In this document: in pieces, positions 22,701-35,572 of the stretch | Layout: each line of letters begins with the position of its first letter | How positions within the stretch are numbered: the first letter of the stretch is position 1 | DNA from: Vitis vinifera | Taxonomy: Eukaryota > Streptophyta > Magnoliopsida > Vitales > Vitaceae | Direction: 5' to 3' | Assembly: GCF_030704535.1 (NCBI RefSeq) | Contig: NC_081821.1 | Span: 3,425,001-3,489,000, forward strand | Length of the DNA stretch: 64,000 nucleotides | Position numbers and translations under genes: made by a program | The notes under the pieces: model-generated | Databases searched by the model: none | Told to the model about the DNA's origin: nothing | What the model saw: the letters and a program-made list of their open reading frames with translations, nothing else

Positions 22701-25380
22701 TTGGAGGTTTCTCATCTTTTGTTTGCCGATGATACTTTGGTGTTTTGTGGGGTCACTCCTAACTAAATGACTTACTTGAGTTGCTTGCTTATGTGGTTTG
22801 AGGCCATTTCGGGTTTGAAAATTAACTTAGCTAAGAGTGAGCTCATTTCGGTTGGAAGGGTGTTGAATGTGGAGGAGTTGGCTTCCAAAGTTGGTTGCAA
22901 AGTGGGTGTGCTCCCGACCACTAATTTGGGGCTCCCTCTAGGAGCTGTTTCATAATTTTGTGGTGGCTTGGGATGGGGTTGAAGAAAGGTTCCGAAAGAG
23001 ATTGGGAATGTTGAAATGACAATATATTTCTAAAGGAAGTAGGTTAACGTTGGTAAAGAGTACATTAGCTAGCTTGCCAATCTATTTTATGTTTTTGCTT
23101 CGGATGCCGAGGAGAGTTTGTTGGAGGTTGGAGAAAATTCAAAGAGACTTTTTTTAGGGAGGTGAGTTTTTAGAGAGTAAGCCTCATTTAGTGAAGTGGG
23201 CTATCGTTTGCTTAGACAACTTGGAGTTGGACGCCTTCACTCTCTAAATAAGGCTCTCATTTGCAAGTGGAATTGATGCTTTGCTATAGAAAGGGATGTC
23301 TTATGAAGAGAAATTATTAATGGTAAATATGGGGAAATAAAAGGGGGTTGGTGCTCTAAGGAAGTGAGGGGTAGCTTTGGTGTTGGGTTATGGAAGGCCA
23401 TAAGGAATTTGTGGGAGTTTTGGAAACATAAATTGTGTGATGATGAGCCTTTATGTGTCTTGTACCCTTCCTTATTTACCCTAACTAGTTCTAAAGAGGC
23501 TTGGGTGGCAGACTTATGATTGCATTCTAATGAGAGGGATGTTTGGATTCCTAACTTCTTTAGACCTCTCAATGATAGGGAGATCGAGACTGTGGAGTGC
23601 TTTTTGTCAAGACTTTAAGATAAGGCAGTGGATGTGGATAGGGAGGGCAAGGTGTTTTGGGTGGCGACAAAGAGTGGATACTTCTCTGTTAAGTCCCCCC
23701 TATTAAGTCCCTCTATTCTACCCTTGAGGCGGTAAGTGTAGAACCATTCCCATCTAGTGTAGCATGGAATGTGTGGGTTCCTTCGAAGGTAAGCTTTTTT
23801 GCTTAGGAGGTGATGTGGGGGAAAGTTTTGACTTTAAACCAATTACGAAGGAGGGGTTGCTCTTTAGCCAATAGATGCTTCTTTTGTTATGCTCATGAGT
23901 AGTCAATTGATCATATCCCCTTGCATTGTGGAAAGACAAAGGTGTTATGGGAACTCTTGTTCTTTGTGTTCAGGGCATATTGGGTGATCCATTCTATGGT
24001 TAGAGAGACCCTTTTAGGGTGGCATGACTCTTTTATTAGAAGAAAGCGTAAAAAAGTTTGGAGGACAGCTCCTTTTTGTCTCTTCAATATGGAAAGAGAG
24101 AAATAAAACATCTTTCGAGAATGTGGAGCTCTCTATTCAAAGGCTGAAATTCTTGTTTTTGTGTAGCTTGTTATCTTGGACTAATTTGTTTATAGAAAAT
24201 ACAACTATGTCCTTAGTCGATTTTATTGATTGGTTGGGGTCGGATTAATGGAGGGAGTATTTTTGTTTTCCCTGTCCTTTTTGACGCTTTTTGGCAGTGG
24301 TTATATACACAGTGTGTACTTTGGTGTGCCCTTTTTGGCACTTTATACTATTGCGATTTACTTAATCCAAAAAAAAAAAAAAAATACAAAATTTGTGGAT
24401 TTTGTTATTATCATTGAAGGGAAGTAATCATTGATTAACATTACCAGTCACATGTGACAATGATCCATGAAAACAGTAGGGTCTGTCTTTGACATGTTAG
24501 TTAATATGATCAAACTATGGTGGTGATGGTGATAATGGAAGTGGTATTACCTATTACCTAATATATGCTAAGGGTTTCATTAGTTACAGGTGCAACTTCT
24601 TTCTTGGATTGAGTTTTTTTGCCAACAGGATAATCCCTGTTTCTCTGACGCATTTCATACTTTAATTATTGAGTTACTGGCTATCTAGGCTTTCTATGGT
24701 TACTAGCTAGGATAATTCATTTTCAAAGTGGTATACTTTTTCAAGAATTCTCCTTAACACTCAATTACAAGTAAAAATTTCAGTTTCTAGTGATAACTCC
24801 ATTATGTTAATTTTAGGATCCCCTGAAGAATGGTGTTTTGGCAGTTCAAACTATACGCAACAACATCATGGCGGCTACACTTTTGGCAACAACTGCCATC
24901 ACTCTTAGTTCACTGATCAGTGTTTTTGTGAGCAGCACCTCCAAGTCTAGCAGCACAGCATCAGTATTAGTTTATGGAAATAAGACTTCCCTTGTCTCTT
25001 CAATCAAATACTTTTCTATCTTGCTGTGCTTCCTTGTTGCCTTTCTTTGCAATGTGCAGTCTATCAGATACTATGCCCATGTCAGCTTCTTGGTTACTTT
25101 GCCTACATCAATGGGCAAAAGAGATTCTATTGAGTATGTTGCGAGAAACTTGGATCGAGGAAGCATTTTTTGGTCCCTTGGATTGAGAGCATTCTACTTG
25201 TCATTCCCTCTCTTCCTCTGGATTTTTGGGCCTATACCCATGTTTGTCTGCTGCTGCATAATGTCATTTATGCTCTATTTCCTGGACACAACTACCAGTT
25301 TCACACGGCATCTTCATAGCCACTCAATCGAAGAGGAAGTGCAAGCCAAAGAAAATGGGTCAGTCAGTCGATCAGCGTAA
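13713..25380 (+). CDS. DUF599 family membrane protein, 241 aa
   Basis: Two exons, 13713-13874 and 24817-25380, are joined in phase 0 (GT at 13875, AG at 24815-24816) to give 241 residues, a usual length for this plant family (Pfam DUF599). Exon 1 starts MKEEHLDYVVVPLGL; the motif YHVWLF and the run SPSRTVIGINAQSRRQWV are family hallmarks. Hydrophobic segments lie near residues 8-31, 71-92, 112-132 and 185-222, so it should be a multi-pass membrane protein. The C-terminus is hydrophilic. Function is not established. I chose the ATG at 13713 because it gives the conserved N-terminus; the longer in-frame reading upstream has only a GTG. The 10.9 kb intron is full of transposons (separate entries), but both exons are intact. 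Confidence 0.9.
15120..15970 (+). mobile_element. Degenerate Ty1/Copia pol remnant (RT to RNase H)
   Basis: Broken translation shows the Copia reverse-transcriptase hallmark LDVKDAFLHGDL near 15,140. RNase H-like pieces follow near 15,660-15,860 (GHCHMRVETYADAGW, NLVTWP). Many stops and deletions are present and no LTRs were found. It lies in the DUF599 intron. Confidence 0.75.
16022..19640 (-). mobile_element. Antisense degenerate LINE with endonuclease and RT remnants
   Basis: Read on the minus strand, the segment begins near 19.64 kb with an endonuclease-like region (VVVKALVQNHKVDLVF near 19.6 kb; TFPLSYKFKDQEDGF near 19.4 kb). Near 18.5-18.3 kb there is an RT N-terminal block resembling the plant LINE motif KALSxDGFPWPS. 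The RT core is near 17.7-17.3 kb (SHLF...DTLGF-like, then INLEKSKCGF). The 3' end is at about 16,025 in an A-rich tail (T-rich on the plus strand). At about 3.6 kb it is shorter than an intact plant LINE, so it is internally deleted. Stops and shifts occur throughout. It sits antisense to the DUF599 gene in its intron. Confidence 0.8.
18078..18240. mobile_element. Small MITE-like palindromic insertion inside the LINE (candidate)
   Basis: The segment opens with GGTATGTTTGGTATAGGAGA and carries repeated inverted motifs built on GGAATGG and TAGCTATTCC, able to form a hairpin. The LINE translation is interrupted here. This looks like a short nonautonomous DNA element, but a clean target duplication was not identified. 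Confidence 0.4.
19640..19787 (+). mobile_element. Copia 3'-end remnant: polypurine tract and LTR piece (candidate)
   Basis: TGAGAGGAG (19661-19669) resembles a polypurine tract. It is followed by CGTTAGAAAATACATT, like a Copia LTR start (TGTTAGA) with one change, then a TATA-type GTATATAAGAA. The piece ends where the next element begins. No matching second LTR was seen, so this is only a plausible remnant. Confidence 0.35.
19788..21034 (+). mobile_element. Short-LTR (about 75 bp) nonautonomous retroelement with gag-like remnant
   Basis: Direct terminal repeats lie at 19788-19862 (75 bp, TGTTGGAGTA...ACTCAACA) and 20962-21034 (73 bp, TGTTAGAGCA...). Both share GGCCTAAATCCTAATA. The 5-base CAAAT flanks the element exactly at 19783-19787 and 21035-21039, a target-site duplication. 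Directly after the 5' repeat, TGGTATTAGAGCA (19863-19875) matches a primer-binding site for initiator-Met tRNA with one change. Inside, a broken Copia-type gag can be read (LNDLNYILWSKAVEIHLIAQ near 20,090; an NKIWNALTQRFT-like piece near 20,290), plus a possible zinc-knuckle remnant near 20,730. No protease, integrase or RT is present. It resembles TRIM or TR-GAG elements. Confidence 0.8.
21322..21527. repeat. Two-copy tandem repeat, period about 109 bp
   Basis: Units at about 21322-21423 and 21430-21527 share GTCCTCACTTCATGCATTTTAC, CTATAGGGTAAGAGTC and CTTGTGGTGG, with small indels between them. It lies in the DUF599 intron and no function is apparent. Confidence 0.85.
22690..24383 (+). 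mobile_element. 5'-truncated LINE, copy 2, in DUF599 intron
   Basis: The RT catalytic box FADDTLVFCG is read near 22,722. LLMWFEAISGLKINLAKSEL follows at about 22,785, in the same order as copy 1 at 1.2-3.4 kb. The zinc-knuckle region and a tail ending in SLVDFIDWLGSD (about 24,245) are present, then 3' sequence TTTTTGGCACTTTATACTAT and a poly(A) tail at 24,369-24,383. Unlike copy 1 it has no nested insertion. It is dead through stops and small indels. A target duplication was not found. Confidence 0.87.
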
Positions 25381-28300
25381 GTGCTGTTGAAAACTAATGC
25401 ATTCATCGTTTGGTGAACTTTAGTTAGAATCTAAATGGAAATTTTTGTGTATGAATTAGGTTTTGTAGGTTCCTTCCTGAACTCCTTCTAGCCTAAAAAT
25501 TGTCTTTTGGCATTCATCCACTAGTGTGTGCACTTTCCCTTTTTTTAAACCTTGTTTGTATTTAAATTATAAGAAGACGTGAACATTTTAGAAATACTTT
25601 TCTTGCTTTTGAGGGCAAAGATCAAGGAATTGTTTATGCTTTTCAAAAGAAAGAAATGTTTTCCCGAATGCCCATGTAACAATGAGCTATTAGATTGGCA
25701 AGTCATCTAATTCTTGAATTCATATATTAGAGATTTGTATAATTATTAGTTCATGTTTTATGAGAACTGTATTGATTTCCCCTTTTCCAAATATTTATCA
25801 TTCTAACATTTCCTCTATTTTATCTTGCATCCTACAGTTAATTGCTCCTTAATTTAGATATACAACCATAGTCCAGAGACTCCAGACTGTACTCTTGAAA
25901 ATAGACTAGTAACTTTTCAATGAAGGATTTTCATGAAATAGAATGATTAGAGTCAATGGGTCACCATAGTTCAAGCTTGCTGCTGTATACAAGGCATTGT
26001 TATCTCAAGGTTCTAGTCATTCAGGTTTTAATATTTCTGGGGCTGCTTGCTTCATCTCAGTTTGTCCATTCAGTGGTTCCATATTACCTTGCTGTATCTT
26101 AGTCTTTGTTCTTCATTCTCAGGGAAAACATTTTTGAGGACTCTCAGCTCTTCTGCCCTCTACTTACAGGCAGCATCCCAATTTTCATTGATTGATTGCT
26201 CTTGAATCAAATGTCCCAGTTTCTGTAAGCTTGGGCCCCGAGCCAAAATGTTGTCGCTTTCGCCCTCTGCAAGCATTCCGGGATCAGACAAGTCTGCAGA
26301 AAGCTGCCTTGTCTGTTTATGCTTGTCAGAGAATGCTGTCTTCAAGCTTTCAGCTCTGGGTTTTTTTTTTGTTTTTTTCATCCCCCTTCAGCCACACAAG
26401 TCCATGGCTTCCATTTCTGAAAGATACCATTGTAAAAAATTCTGAAACTACTAATTTCTCCTCCATTCCCACCTGTTCTTTTCCTGTGGATGATATGTAT
26501 GCCTAACATTGCCAATCATTTCCAAATCATTCATAGAACTCATAAACTATCTTGGTATTTCCTCTTTAACAACATTTAGTTCAACAAAACCCCAAACCAC
26601 AGAAGAAAAAATAAATAAAATAAGTAAAGAACTTGCAATTCATTATTCAATGAAACAAAATCTGCGCTGCCCATAATGGGGAGGAAAGAAAGGATAAGAA
26701 GAGGAGGAAAGCAAATGGGGTGTGGGCTGATTTGAAGAAAAAGTTCCATTTACTCCGATTATGGGGACAGGGGTGACATGCCATGACTTAATTAGAAAGC
26801 ATGCAAGTGTCCCAATTCTTCAGAAAAAGTCTTCAATATCTTTTCCACTGTCACAAGAATTTCATAAAATTGCTCATTAAAAATATGAATCTATCTAAGG
26901 TACCCAACAGTACTTTTTTCGGTACCCACCTTTTGTCACATATGATTAAATCATAATTTAATTTATTTGTATTTTTATATCTTAATCTCATTCCTTTGTA
27001 CTTTTAGCTTATAATCTACGTTTGATAGTACATGGGTAACACGTAATTTTGAAGTTTGAAAATTTGAAAATTTAAGCATATTGCATAATAACCTCCTTCC
27101 TTATGCATCTTTGGAAAGAAACTAATCAGTAGAAGATTTAGTTGGACAAGATGGGATCTGGTTGTACTCTCTGGAATAATTAAAAGTAAAAGCCAATTAA
27201 AGTGGGACATCTGAAGCCAAAAGAGTGAAGCTGAGGATAGAGTGCTTTAATGAATGAATAAAGGGCTAATAATACTTTGTTTCAAAGAAGGTCCACTAGA
27301 GATATTATGCCGAGTGGTAAGGGTGTTGTGAAACAATAATTCCCAATCTTGGTAAGGGTGGGGGAGTAGAGGCGCAGCCCCTTAAAAAGCTTTCCATGCC
27401 TCTTACCAACATGTCAGTATGCCTTACCCAATACGGATGTAAATGGGGCGGGACGGGGAATTCTTTGGGAATCCCGTTTCATAATTTTATATCTATTTTT
27501 TTAATTATTAAATATAAAAATTATATATAAACTAATATGTTTAAGATGATATTAAAAATATTATAAATTTGTTAAATATTTAAAACAATAATCAAAACCG
27601 GGGTCAACATTTCATCTCTATCCAATTTCTAGTGTTGTTATCCCGTCTTGTCATGGGTCTTAAAGATTGACTTCTATTTATTCTAGAATATTTCAAAATG
27701 AACCCCAATTATTGAAAAATAATTAACTATGGAGGTTCTGGATGTCGGTATATATGGTAGTCCTAGAAGCACCATGGGCAAAATTCTTGAATTATAAAAT
27801 TTTAACCATTTAGTATATATGAACATGACTGATAATAGAAATTAAATTCAGTGAAGAGAAAAAAAAAATGATTGAATCCATTTGCATTAAGTTTATACAT
27901 ATCTTCCATGCATTCATCCACTCCACATAGACAGTAGAAAATATGTTGTGAATGATAGATATGTAGATAAAGGGGGGCAAAGTGAAAATAATTGTGAGAG
28001 AAGGGGGTTCGAGGCTTCAAGCGATGCAAGTAGGGGCCATGCCAGTATGTCCAAATTTCTCTATCACATACAAACATTTCACATGCAGGGTCATGTGCTT
28101 CGAGGTGGTTCACATGCAAGTTGTTCCCTTCGCAGCTTTCAAATGAATTTTTGGTGCAAAAGCAAGACATTTTTTTGGAGGGAGGAAACAGGAGGGAATG
28201 GAGGCTATTTCTTGGTGTCTTGCGCTTAGCATTGAGAGAAAGTCGCCTGTTGTCGCCCCCACTGATTCAGACAGATGATAGATTTTTTGACGATGTATGT

Positions 28301-30654
28301 ATAAAGATGGGTTGGACCACTGCGCACGTATCACCTCCCCCAGTGGGTGGTCCTTCCCATATATGGGACCGCAAGGTCCCCCGATCACTACTAGTGCCCA
28401 GTACTTGATACACCCTGCTTCATCTTAAATATGTTAAAAGAGTCATGTGAAGATGCCAAAAAACTGAACAATTTTGGTAGGTCCTTGTATGCCATCAAAG
28501 ATTCAACTTGCATTCCCACTTATCACATCATATCATACTAAAGACTCAAACTGCAATATCTCTTTGTGTGAATTTCCCAAGCCACCATGGAGCTGGTCAT
28601 CCCTTCCATCATTAGCTAGGTTTAGAAAGATGGGACTCATGCATGTCATATATAGTCCCCTCAAGTCCATGGGCAGTGAATACATATATACCAATGGTTG
28701 GAAAGCTGGAAAGCTTTCTGGTTGGAACTGAAGGTACTAAGTGCTAATTACTAGTTTTACCACGACTATTTATGTATCTAAGATCAAAGTTCATATCCCA
28801 CATTCACCTCCTTTTCTAGATTTTCAAGAGTTCTGATCTGATGTCGAAACAATCTTTTCAAAAGTAAGTATAATAATGTGAGCATGGTTGAATATATAGC
28901 TCAAAAATTTTCAAAAAAGTGTTGCATTATTGCCATTGTAGTCAACAAATACAGAACTCAAAATGCTCCAACTAGTGGTCATGGGGTCTCCCGAATGAAT
29001 TTGGGCATGTTCGTCGACTGGATACTCAATAATCGTGGCCATGTCAAAGTTGAACTGATTCGATGCCTTATGTGTGAAATTCATGAACCAAGCATGCATC
29101 CGTATTGTCACCCAGGAAAAGTCTTGAGACAATACATGATTAGTGGCCACAAAAAATTGCTGGCCACTAGCTGAAAGGATCTAAATTCCGTGAGAGAACT
29201 TTTTGGTCATAAGTCAATTGTAATGGATGAAAAATCGCTAAATGCTATCCCATCTTTTGATTGTTTGTTTGATATACCGTCGGAATCATTGCTAATTAGA
29301 TTTTGCTAAAGGAACTGAAGGCATTTCCTGCCTGACGTTATATTTGTCCATTTCTGTGAAATGGCATGCCTTTTCTCCCCCAAAGGGATGGTTTAGGGAC
29401 AAGCACTAATCTTTATCATGCTTGGTAATTGAATCAATAATTGCACCATACGTGATCAGCTCAAAGAAAAAGAGAATACCAGTGTTTTTGCAATGTTCTT
29501 CTTCCTTTTTATATGTTGCTGAATAGTTAAAAAGGGTTCAAAATAGTTGCATTGGAATGAAGATTGGTGGAGTTTACCTACATTTGTGTCTGAAAATAGC
29601 CTCTTGTTCTACACCTTTCTTCTTCCTTTTGAAGTGGTAAAGAGAAAAAGGAAAGAAAATGGAGGAGCAGTAAACGTTATCTCCTCCATGATAGTCAAAA
29701 GAAGTCATCTAGAGTCTCTTGGAAAGGTAGTTTTGTCCTGGGTGTAGTTGACAAACTGACCGCAGTCCAAGCGGAATCTTTCCTTTTTACTTTCCCCTTT
29801 CCTTTTGCGTTCGAGGCAAAGGGTTTCTTCTTCAAACTTCAAAGTTCATATCCACTCGCCCACCAAATCTAAGGTTGTGGTTCATCTTTCATGCCTAAAT
29901 TCCGTTATCTAATTTTGATACCCACCCACAATAAAAAGAATCTAAAACCATTCCATTAAACCATCTCTTTAGATGGTGGCATTAATGTCTTTCTTTAGTG
30001 TAATAGATGGGAAACAAACCAATTTTCGGATGTACCTTATTTTTCATCTCTTCCTTGTTTCTCCTTGAATAGATATAACTTAGTCCATCTCCATTTCTTA
30101 ACTAATCTATTTTTGGTAAAGAATTGCAATATATATATATACATATATTACTTTGAACAAAAATTACTCTAATTTGCTCTATTTACAATCTTCTTTTGCA
30201 ATCTAGAGTCCTTTCCTTCTTTCTAATCTATTTTCTTATCTTTCCCTTTATGTATTTTCATTTCATTTTCTTAATTTTTTCCTTTTACATATTTCATTTT
30301 CTTATTTTTCCCCATGCATACCCTTTAACACTCTGTTTTAGCCATTAAATAAATGCGTTATATAATATTTTTAATTTTACAATTTTTTTTGTATAATCTA
30401 TTAATATTAAAGAGAAAACTATTAATATCACTTTCAATTAAAATTACTCTAATTTATATTTTTTTGTAACATTTGAAACCTTATCATTATAATGCGTTAA
30501 GTATAGCAATTATCTAAAATCAACTATGTATGTGTTACATATGATTCGCAATATGAGATCCAATTATTATTAATACCACTAATAACTATATCTTCTTGTG
30601 TGATCTAGAACTTCCTCGTCATGTTTATCTTTTCATATTTTGAATCTCATCATT
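25381..30654. other. DUF599 3' flank and gene-poor intergenic DNA
   Basis: The first few hundred bases should include the DUF599 3' UTR. I recognise no conserved gene in the rest. At 27,440-27,610 there is a patch containing GGGGCGGGACGGGGAATTC and, later, CGTCTTGTCATGGGTC, which looks like a decayed repetitive element. ORFs at 27.9-29.2 kb overlap on both strands and resemble nothing I know. Confidence 0.4.
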
Positions 30655-30870
30655 ATTCTAAGTACTTATCATAGTGAAATCAAACCAATTGAAATTTGAT
30701 GCATTCACTAGCACCACCATCTTCATATTTTTGTGGCCAAAATGACTTCCAAGAGGGGTGTGATTAGGTCATTAAAATTACTCTAAGTGCTTATCATAGT
30801 GAAATCAAACCAATTGAAATTTGATGCATTTACTAACACCATGGGTGTGACTAGGTCATTAAAATTAAAT
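30655..30870. repeat. Two-copy tandem duplication next to Copia insertion
   Basis: Unit 1 (30655-30779) and unit 2 (30780-30870) share CTTATCATAGTGAAATCAAA, TTTGATGCATT and TAGGTCATTAAAATTA. Unit 2 lacks about 35 bases from its middle. The pair ends 15 bases before the Copia 5' LTR. Confidence 0.88.
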
Positions 30871-30885
30871 TTAATCTATAAAATT

Positions 30886-31066
30886 TGTCAAAGTTTTAAG
30901 AAGTAGTTAGGATATTTTATTTTTTTGTTAAATAAAATCTGAAGTCAATAATTCATATTGTAGTTAGGGAATTATAAGGGTAGTAACCAGTTTATGCTAT
31001 ATATCTATGTACTCATGCTTTATGAAATTTAAGAAGAACAATTACTTTTTCTTCTCAAAAATTACA
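30886..31066 (+). repeat. Copia 5' LTR (181 bp, internally deleted)
   Basis: Begins TGTCAAAGTTTTAAGAAG and ends CTCAAAAATTACA, directly before the primer-binding site. Compared with the 3' LTR it lacks about 55 bases around 30,980 and carries several substitutions, which indicates an old insertion. Confidence 0.9.
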
Positions 31067-34000
31067 TGGTATCAAAGTCTTTTACTTTTGATACATTTTT
31101 TCTCATGACAAAAATGGCAATGATCGACGCAACAAAAAACTCTACAACTTCTGCAAATTCATCTGAGAGCATCCAATCTGCTTCTTCGACATCAAATGAT
31201 GACTTTTTTTCCTAGAATTTCAACCTGCAACTCACAGTTCACAAACTCAACATGAAAAACTATCTCAAATGGGCACAATCCATGAAATTAACGATTGATG
31301 CAAAAGGGAAATTAAGGTATTTGACAGGCGAAGTGACACAACCTATAGCAAATGATCTATCCTTGAAAAAATGGCAATCTGAAAATTCCCTTGTCATTGC
31401 ATGGCTCATCAATTCTATGGAGCCGACGATTGGGAAACCTCATCTTTTTTTACCAACAGCCAATGATGTTTGGGAGGTTGTGCGAGGTTGTTATCCTGAT
31501 TTGGAGAATTCGTCTCAAATTTGATTTGAAGACCCAACTTTGGCAATCCAAACAGGGTGAACATGACATTACTACCTATTACAATGAGATGGTGACTTTA
31601 TGGCAAGAACTGAACTAGTGTTATGATAATGTTAGGGAAAATTCCAATGATTGTGCTCCTCATAAGAAGAGAGAAGAGAATGATCGAGTCTACATGTTCT
31701 TCACTGGTCTTAATCGAAATTTGGATGAAGTTAGAGGACGGATTCTGGGCCGAAATCCACTGCCCTCCATTCATGAAGTTTTCTCTGAAGTTAGGCATGA
31801 GGAGTCCCAGATGAGAATTATGCTGCAAAATCTAGAGTCTAGTTCGAGCTAGGAACTTGTGGGCTCAGCCCTTGTATAAAGAAGGTTTAACTTTGAGGCA
31901 GATAAGTAGAAGAAGCCATGGTGTAAGCACTATAAAAAAACCATGGCATACAAAGGAGACTTACTAGAAACTTCATGATAAACCACTAAATTGGAAGAGA
32001 AAATCTAGTGAAGATGGATGTGTTTTTCAATCCATAACCGAGGAGTCTCTAGAACACCAAATCAATTCAGAAACAGTCTCGTTCACGAATGAGAAATTAG
32101 AGCACTTATACAAACCTTTTCATTCTCCAAAATTATCTATAATCTCGTCTTGTTCTTTGGCTCAAAAAGGTAATTATTTCACTATTACCTCTTTTAGTGT
32201 CATCCCAAATTCAATAAATCCTTAGATCATCGATTCTAGAGCGACTGATCACATGATAGGTTGCTCGAAACTATTTTTCTCTTACAATCCTTGTGTGGGT
32301 TATAAAAATGTCAAAATTGTAGTTGGTTCCCTTTCTACCATAGCCGGAACCAGATCAATCCAACTATCTCCTTTCTTAATTCATAATGTGCTTTATTTTC
32401 CTAACATATCTTGCAATTTACTATCCAATCAGTAAAATAACTTTTGATCATAAGTGTCGTGCTAGTTTTTATCCTTCATATTGTGAGTTTCAAGAATTGA
32501 GTTCGGGGAGGACGATTGGTAGTGCTAGAAAGTATGACAGACTCTACTTTTTTTAAAATAGAACCAACTCAAGTAGACTGAACCAACGTACCTGTTTCAA
32601 TTTTGTTTTTGTTTCAGAGGATAGTGAAATAATGATATGACATTATAGGTTAGGCCATCCAAGTTTTCAGTGTTTGAAGTACTTGTTTCCAATTTTTTTA
32701 TTTTTTTTAGAATAAAATGTCATTTTTCTTTCAATGCGAAATTTGTCAATTATCTAAACATCATCATGCATCTTTTTCTCCACAACCTTACAAGGCCTCC
32801 AAACCATTCACTATGATTCATAGGGATGTTTAGGGACCTTGTCGAGTTTCTACAAGTTTTGAAAAAAAAAATGGTTTGTTACATTTATTGATGATCATAC
32901 TCGGTTAACTTGGGTTTATCTGATGAAAGAAAAATCCAAAGTGGAAACAATTTTCAAACTTTTTTACACTATGGTACAAACACAATTTCACAAGAAAATT
33001 CAAATTTTTAGGAGTGATAATAGAAAAGAGTATTTTAACAAAATTTTGGGAAGTTTTTTTCTTGAAAATAAGTATTGTTCATCAAAGCTCTTGCAATGAT
33101 ACTCCTTAACAAAATGGGTTAGCTGAAAGAAAAAAAAACAAACACCTATTAGAAATAGCTCGGGTGTTACCTTTTACAACTAAGGTACCTAAATATCTTT
33201 GGGACATAGTCATCCTTACTACAATAGACCTTATAAATCGAATGCCTAGTAAGGTTTTAAACCTTGAGACTCCTTTAAATATTTTTCATAAGTTATATCC
33301 TATGAATAAGTGTTCATCAACTTTGCCTTTAAAAATATTTGGGTGTACCGCTTTTGTTCACATTCATGATCACAATCGAGGAAAACTTAAACCCCGAGCT
33401 CAAAAATGTGTGTTTGTTGGTTATGCTTCCAATAAAAAGGGATACAAATGTTTTGACCTGGTTTCTAAAAAATGTTTGTCACCATGAATGTCACATTTTT
33501 CTAATTAACACCATTTTTCACTATTGATCTTCAGGGAAGGGAAGAAAAAATGAAGATTCAGATCAATTAAAATATTTTCAACTTGAGGACTCACTAGTTG
33601 TTTATTCTCCCATACCCTTAGTTCAATTTGAGAGTCCAAATATTATTGTACCAGATGTGAGCGAATCAAGTTCTTTAAATAATGAAAATGCAAATTCATC
33701 TTTAGTGTTGTTTCATAAAGATCACGACTCCAACATAACGAATGGAAAAGAAATAGTACCAAGAACACAGGGTTAATACCCAACATTGTCTACTCATGAA
33801 AGAATACAACTCAAAGGAAAGAGTCGGTTGATCTCTTGCACTACCATGAGTCCACAAACCTTCCAGGTAACACTTTTCTTGAGCCTGCACAACCTGTTCA
33901 GTCTACTTCAGGTCTTAATCCCAAGTCTATGAGTTCTAGGTCCAAGTCTAGTAAGTCTACCAATTCTAATATTCCCATTGTTGTCTGTAAAGATGTAAGG

Positions 34001-35572
34001 TCATGTACCAAACACACATTGTCTAACTAAGTGTCATACAAAAATCTCTCACCCAATTTTCATGTTTTTACCTCACAAGTGTCTTGTATGGAGATTCCAA
34101 AAAGTGTGCAAGATGCTCTAAAGATTCCTGAGTGGAAGGAGGTTGTTTTTTTAGAAAATGAAGGCTCTTGAAAAAAACAAGACATGGGAGATGGTGGATT
34201 TGCCTATAGGGAAGACAACTATGGGGTGTAAAATGGGTATTACAATTAAATACAGGTCAGATGGATTACTTGAAAAGTATAAAGTTAGGTTGGTCGCCAA
34301 AGGATTCACTTAGACCTATGACATTTACTACCTAAAGACCTTTGCACCTGTAGCAAAACTAAATACTATGAGAGTTCTCTTATCACTTGCAGCAAATCTC
34401 GATTGACTTCTATAACAATTAGATGTGAAAAATGTTTTCCTTAATGGAGACTTGGAGAAAGACGTATATTTGGATGCAGACCCAGGCTTTGATGAAAGGT
34501 TTGGTTCAAAGGTATGTAAACTGAAGAAATCTTTATATGGGTTGAAACAGTCACCAAGGGCTTGGTTCGAGAAGTTCACTTAGTTTGTTAAAAGTTAAGG
34601 GTACACTCAAGGACAAGCTGGTCATACTATGTTTGTAAGACACTCACAAGATGGGAAGATAGTTGTGTTAATTGTGTATGCAGATGACATTATTCTCACC
34701 GAGAATGACTTGCTTGAGATGAACTGGTTGAAGTAGTCTTTCTCATCAGAGTTCAAGATCAAGAATTTAGGGTCCTTAAGATATTTTCTTGGAATGGAGG
34801 TTGCTTGGTAAAAGAAAGAAATAGTTGTCTCACAACACGAAGATATGTTCTTGATCTCCTTAAAGAAACTGGAATTAGTGGTTGCAAGCCAATAGACATT
34901 CCAATTGACCCCAACCAAAAACTTGGAGATGACAAAGAAGGCAATCTAGTGGATACATCTCGATATCAAAGACTAGTAGGGAAGTTGATTTACTTACCAC
35001 ATACACGACCAGATATTGCATTTGTCGTGAACATGGTAAGTCAATTCATGCACTCGCCCAATGAGAAACATCTTGAGGCATTATATCGAATCTTGAGGTA
35101 TTTAAAAAGTACACCAAGCAAAGGTCTACGCTTCTAGAAGACTACACATCAAAACATTGAGGTCTACATTGATGCAAACTATGTAGGTTCAATTATTGAT
35201 AAGAGATCTACATCAGGATATTGCACATATGTTTAGGGTAACTTGGTCACATGGCGAAGCAAGAAACAAAATGTGGTTGCAAGAAGCAGTGTCAAAACAT
35301 AATATTGAGTTATGGCTCATGGAGTCTGTGAGATGTAATGGCTGAAGAAGGTACTAGAAGAGTTGAAGGTGCCAATTAACATTGCACAAAACCCAGTGCA
35401 ACATGATCGCACAAAACATGTTGAAATTGATAGACACTATATAAAAGAAAAGATCGACAATGGAGTTATTTGTATGCCATTTGTTCCAACAACGCAACAA
35501 ATAGCTAATATCCTCACCGAAGGATTGTTCAATCCTAACTCGCCAACTTGAGGTGGGGGGAGAGGGGAGGGT

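Noticed and set aside
28110..28408. Overlapping 90-residue frames on both strands in a relatively GC-rich patch
   Set aside because: No domain, motif or splice structure recognised; two overlapping frames of similar size point to chance openness.
28878..29174. 98-residue plus-strand frame (MSMVEYIAQKF...)
   Set aside because: No recognisable family or gene context, and an equally open frame lies on the opposite strand.
31252..35551. Separate protein-coding genes in the Copia interval
   Set aside because: All frames are pieces of one retrotransposon polyprotein broken by stops and shifts.
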